NCBI GenBank assembly: GCA_019914945.1 | Contig: CM034107.1 | Span: forward strand, 372,001 to 436,000 | Reading direction: 5' to 3' | DNA from: Typha latifolia | Taxonomy: Eukaryota; Streptophyta; Magnoliopsida; Poales; Typhaceae | Length of the DNA stretch: 64,000 nucleotides | Part shown: positions 60,275 to 64,000 of the stretch, in pieces | Layout of the letters: the number at the start of each line of letters is the position of its first letter | How positions within the stretch are numbered: the first letter of the stretch is position 1 | Translations under genes and position numbers: made by a program | The notes under the pieces: model-generated | Database searches by the model: none | Seen by the model: only the letters and a program-made list of their open reading frames with translations | Told to the model about the DNA's origin: nothing

Positions 60275-60668
60275 AGAGAAAAATAATTATCATATACTAA
60301 AAGAAGATTGCATAAACTCCTTGATCAGAGCAAACCTTGAGCTTATTCTTTTCTTCTAAATTTGATGCAAAACATCACTCTCCATCTAATCCCACTCATT
60401 GACTTCAAACTTAGCTTTACATTCCACAGTCAACGAGTCAACTCACATTCCGCAGAAGTATTAAGTATAGGAACCCCCCCGCCCCCCAAAACGATTCCAT
60501 CCATGACCATACGACATATACACGCACAGTTGGACAAGTGTCGCCCATTCTTTCGCATTCGGAGATAATTTCAACTTACATATTACGGACAAAAACTCAC
60601 CATCACTCCCACCCACTTAAAAAAGGAAACCCTTAATCCACTTCCAGCTCTGCCTCTCTAGACGAGCC
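60275..60668. other. Upstream region of the SAM-domain gene
   Basis: AT-rich at left, more GC-rich toward the start codon. It contains a C-rich stretch (ccccccccgcccccc, 60474-60488). No TATA box was assigned. Confidence 0.4.
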
Positions 60669-61430
60669 ATGGAAGACGTCCACCCGCCGGAATCCGCCGC
60701 GAACGGCGGAGACGCCGCCGAAACCCTAGGTCCGGCGCCATCCTCTAAGAGGCAACGCCGCCCCAGCGTCCGCCTCGGCGAGATCGGTGACCAGCCAGCC
60801 GCCATCACCTCCGACCTCTCCCTCCGCCGCCACCCCAAATCGCACCACTCCAAGCCCTCCTCCCGCATCCGTCACCTCACTACCTTCGTCTCCTCCGGGG
60901 ACGACGCCGCCGCCGACGACGACCGCGTCCTCCTCCCCGTCGACGAGAACCTCGACCCCCTCTCCGGCGCGGCTACGAGCCGCCGCGGCGCGCGTGACCC
61001 GAAGCCGTGGCGGTGGCGGTCCAGATCGAGCTGGATCGCCCCTCGGGCAGAGGAGATCGCCGAGTTGAAGTCAAGCGGCGGAGAGGAGGCTGCGGACGAG
61101 GGGTACGACGAGGAGGATTCGGGGGCTAGGGTTAGGGTTTCGGAAAGTAGGGACACTGGACCTGCTGCCGTGGATGGGGATGAAACCGACGGTCGGGAAT
61201 GGAGCAATCGGAATGGGCGGTGCAGATCGGTCGAGGACGGCGGGGTGAAATCCTGGCTAAACGAGTTGGGTCTTGGAAGATACGCGCCGGTGTTTGAGAT
61301 TCATGAGGTGGATGATGAGGTGCTGCCATTGCTGACACTGGAGGATCTGAAAGATATGGGGATTAATGCGGTTGGTTCGAGGAGAAAGATGTATTGTTCA
61401 ATCCAGAAGCGGAGGAAAAACCAAACTTGA
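60669..61430 (+). CDS. SAM (sterile alpha motif) domain protein
   Basis: Intronless gene, 253 aa. The N-terminal 190 residues are low-complexity: Ala/Pro/Asp-rich, with basic patches SSKRQRRPS (26-33) and RRHPKSHHSK that could act as nuclear localisation signals, a Trp/Arg patch KPWRWRSRSSW (112-122) and acidic runs. The SAM domain spans about 193-248: VKSWLNELGLGRYAPVFEIHE, VLPLLTLEDLKDMGINAVGSRRKM. The order of conserved Leu, Trp, Gly and the LTLEDLKDMGI helix pair is typical. It resembles small plant SAM-domain proteins with no established role. A protein-protein interaction or oligomerisation role is inferred from the domain. The gene is strikingly GC-rich compared with its flanks. Confidence 0.88.
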   Translation: MEDVHPPESAANGGDAAETLGPAPSSKRQRRPSVRLGEIGDQPAAITSDLSLRRHPKSHHSKPSSRIRHLTTFVSSGDDAAADDDRVLLPVDENLDPLSGAATSRRGARDPKPWRWRSRSSWIAPRAEEIAELKSSGGEEAADEGYDEEDSGARVRVSESRDTGPAAVDGDETDGREWSNRNGRCRSVEDGGVKSWLNELGLGRYAPVFEIHEVDDEVLPLLTLEDLKDMGINAVGSRRKMYCSIQKRRKNQT

Positions 61431-64000
61431 CTGGCGATGGAAGCAAGATTGGATTTTTGGATGATTGAAATGCTGTGGTGGTGAGCTCTTCTCCGTAAAA
61501 ATCCAATTTTGCTTGTAGTATAATCGTCTTGTTTGTTTCTTTAGCTATAATGGCTTGGACCGGTGTATGTCTTGTCCTGCCATAAAATGCTATAACACTT
61601 GAGCTTTTGAAATCTTTTAACAAGAGAGTTAATGAATTGTTCCGGGTAGTAAGAATATTTGATCCAGTATATGTGGTTTTCATGCTTATATTAGCTGCTC
61701 ATTTAGTATCCTTGTTCATACTTCTTAGTTTTTCTTCCTTTCTTTTTTATGGATGAGATGTGCAAAACCTCTGTCCTAATGTCAAATCGAACCTGCTGTT
61801 GACCAAACTGTCAAGAACCAGTAGCATTAGGGTGTTGAGCTTAGTTACACTTGTTAATGCCTCTCACCTAATGTAAGTCATGTTGCAATAAGATTTGTTT
61901 AAGGGATTATGTTGGATTATTTGGGCACACATTTGTATTCCAGCTTTCGAAGTAAATGGATCAAAATAGAAGGAAAACAACAGAATTGAGATAAAGGTTT
62001 TTCTTTGGACAACTTAATAACTGGTACTAATTCTTCCAAATCTCTGTAAGTGGCATCTCATTCTCATATTTTTATTCAACGGTACTGTTTTTATTTATTA
62101 TAAAAGGGTGTTTGTTTCATTATTTTACATTGATTGCTATATGCTGTCAAAGCATATTGTTAAGTTATAAGTGAATATACACATTGGATAAACCGAAGTT
62201 AACTAAAATCTTCATAAGCGCCATGGCTAATTCATGAAAACAAGAAAATATTGTTTAGAAGAATGATTTGAGACGTGCAATGTCTATCCATGACTAGAAA
62301 GCTTAAAAGGGATGTAATTCGGAAAGACCTGATGTCCTCAGAAGATATGCAACTCAGAGATGGGAGAGATGAAGGTGCTTTTTGGTGGGAAGAAGCCTGA
62401 CAATTTTCAGTAACAGTAGTGGTGATATTTATTTTCTCTTGGAAAGGAAGTAAGATTGAGCTTATTCTCTTTGTCTCTGCTTTGGAATGTAGGCTTTTTC
62501 CATGCACAGGTGTAATTATGGAGCTTTGCTCTTTTGCATGAGCTTAGATTGTGACAAAAAATGAGTCTTAATGCCTTCTGGCTTAATAGTATTCATGGCA
62601 AGCACCTTGTTGCTTGAATCGTTCTTTTGGCAGGATTAGACAATTTCTGGAGGGTTGATGTTAGGTTAAGCCTTTCGTAAATTGTGTGGTTCTTTTCTGG
62701 AAAGTTATCAATTTCAGTTATACTGCAGCTACCAAACATTAGAGGGAAAATGCCTGGAGTCTGGACACTGATAAGAATTATTAGAAGTTTTAAGTTGAAG
62801 TAAAGCACAGATGTACCATATTATCTTGATAGAATGTCGTAGTTAAGCCAATGAACATCAATGCTCTTTTTTTTGCCAATTGGGTCACTCAGGTAAGGCA
62901 AGCTTACTGATTTATTCTAGTGATAGCTTTTACTTCTGATCTTGTGAAGATCTTGGTAGTATGGGACACAATGCAATAAACCTGCATGACTTTGTTGGAA
63001 GGTATATAATGCAAATATTTTCTACACACTATATTTTAGAGACTTAAGTATCATATGCTTTGTGCCGCCCAGCATAGGGTGGTATGTTTATGGTCTACTC
63101 TGGTGAAGAGGAGGGAAGACGGCAAAATGGAGTCAGGGGAGAGAGGGGGAGGGAGGGAATGCTAAAACTAGAACACCTTGGTTTCAGAGAGCACCTTGGA
63201 GGCAAAAATATCAATAAGCAAGTTCTGGCTGCAATTTACTTATAGGAACTATGTTAATGTTTCAAATTTAACTACTTATATTTAAATTCGAAATATAGTA
63301 TTAAAAATGGAAAGAGACACTCTCACTACCTTTACAGATGAGAAAATAGCCATACTCAACATAAAGGTACTTCAGAATATCACTCTAACACTCAGAATGT
63401 TGTCAATTTCACTTTAATGTACTTCATACAATAGTTGAACAATGTGTATAAATTCAAAGAGAGTTGGTTAGGGGCTGTTTGTTGATGTTACTTGATCATT
63501 TTTCTGGTTAATCTTGAACAAAAGGAAAAAAGGTCAATAGGACGACTATAAGATGAGTTATGGTTTATGGGCCTAGTTCTAACTAGGAGCAGAACACAGG
63601 TATCTTGATGGATCTTTCTTAGTTTTATAGGATTCTGACCTCATTGAGAACAGTTATTGATTATTATTATTATACTGCAAACTCAATACTATATTATAAA
63701 AAAGAGAGTGAGTTTTCATCTCTCCATCGAAGTTTATTGGCCTACCATATGTTCTCTTTTGCGTACTTATGGGCTCACTTATGCTTTTTGCTTTTATGCA
63801 GAAAATTTAGTGAACTGAAGATTGAAGAACACTCAAAGACAGCACATACACATACACACACACATGGAGTCAGATACACAAACACACACAAAGATAGACA
63901 CTAGTATAAACGTGCACTCACCCAAATACCTGTCTATCGGTATATTTACTGGTTTTGTATACATGATGCAGTTAATTTCAGACCCAAAGAAGCAAATCAA
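61431..64000. other. Gene-poor AT-rich right end
   Basis: 3' UTR of the SAM gene, then about 2.3 kb with no recognised coding or RNA gene. A (CA)n-like tract with interruptions lies at about 63844-63890 and a TTA repeat near 63660-63672. Confidence 0.5.

Noticed and set aside
1..64000. Search for CRISPR arrays, bacterial operons, viral genes or a novel defence cluster
   Set aside because: The window is plant nuclear DNA with unrelated housekeeping and developmental genes; no regularly spaced repeats or phage-like modules were seen.

Overview
This window is nuclear DNA from a flowering plant, most likely a monocot. The evidence is: split genes with short GT-AG introns; two nuclear-type tRNA genes; plant-only families (AKR2, CORYNE, SCD2, ORTHRUS/VIM, DYW-type PPR, a plastid-targeted aspartokinase); chloroplast transit peptides; and first exons much richer in GC than later exons, a gradient typical of monocots. 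The species cannot be fixed from the sequence alone. No bacterial, viral or CRISPR features were seen.

Layout, left to right. The 3' end of pantothenate synthetase (+) lies at 243-1114. Next are the chloroplast outer-envelope targeting factor AKR2 (-, 1470-5223), an uncharacterised coiled-coil/WD40 protein (-, 6514-9761) and a plastid CGFS glutaredoxin (-, 10392-12794). A tRNA-Ser(AGA) sits 148 bases upstream of the glutaredoxin start, followed by a LINE RNase H fossil. BTF3/NAC-beta (+) and a secreted At4g14100-like protein (+) follow, then plastid transaldolase (-, 18991-21437). The 3.8 kb AT-rich gap after it holds a degenerate tandem repeat of about 250 bp. A Sec14/CRAL-TRIO protein (+), tRNA-Lys(TTT) and an ORTHRUS/VIM PHD-RING-SRA-RING ubiquitin ligase (+, 28266-33311) come next. 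Two adjacent hAT-like MITEs precede CORYNE (+, 36310-38136). After that come a monofunctional aspartokinase (-, 39714-43449), SCD2 (-, 45257-53794, 18 coding exons), a DYW-class PPR protein (+, 54640-56773) with a decayed partial copy of its own 3' end, and a single-exon SAM-domain gene (+, 60669-61430).

The genes are ordinary housekeeping or developmental loci, not a functional cluster. Several products act in plastids (glutaredoxin, transaldolase, aspartokinase) or in sorting to them (AKR2). Exon structures were built by hand from splice consensus, reading phase and family knowledge. In every complete model the exon lengths sum to an open frame of a length expected for the family.

No previously undescribed multi-gene system was found. 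The most interesting signals are these: a tandem array of three related coding exons at the start of SCD2, one using a displaced splice acceptor; three GC-AG introns whose donors match the GC-donor consensus; a decayed tail duplication downstream of the PPR gene; a pair of hAT-type MITEs with recognisable target-site duplications; and the degenerate tandem repeat at 21.65-23.88 kb.
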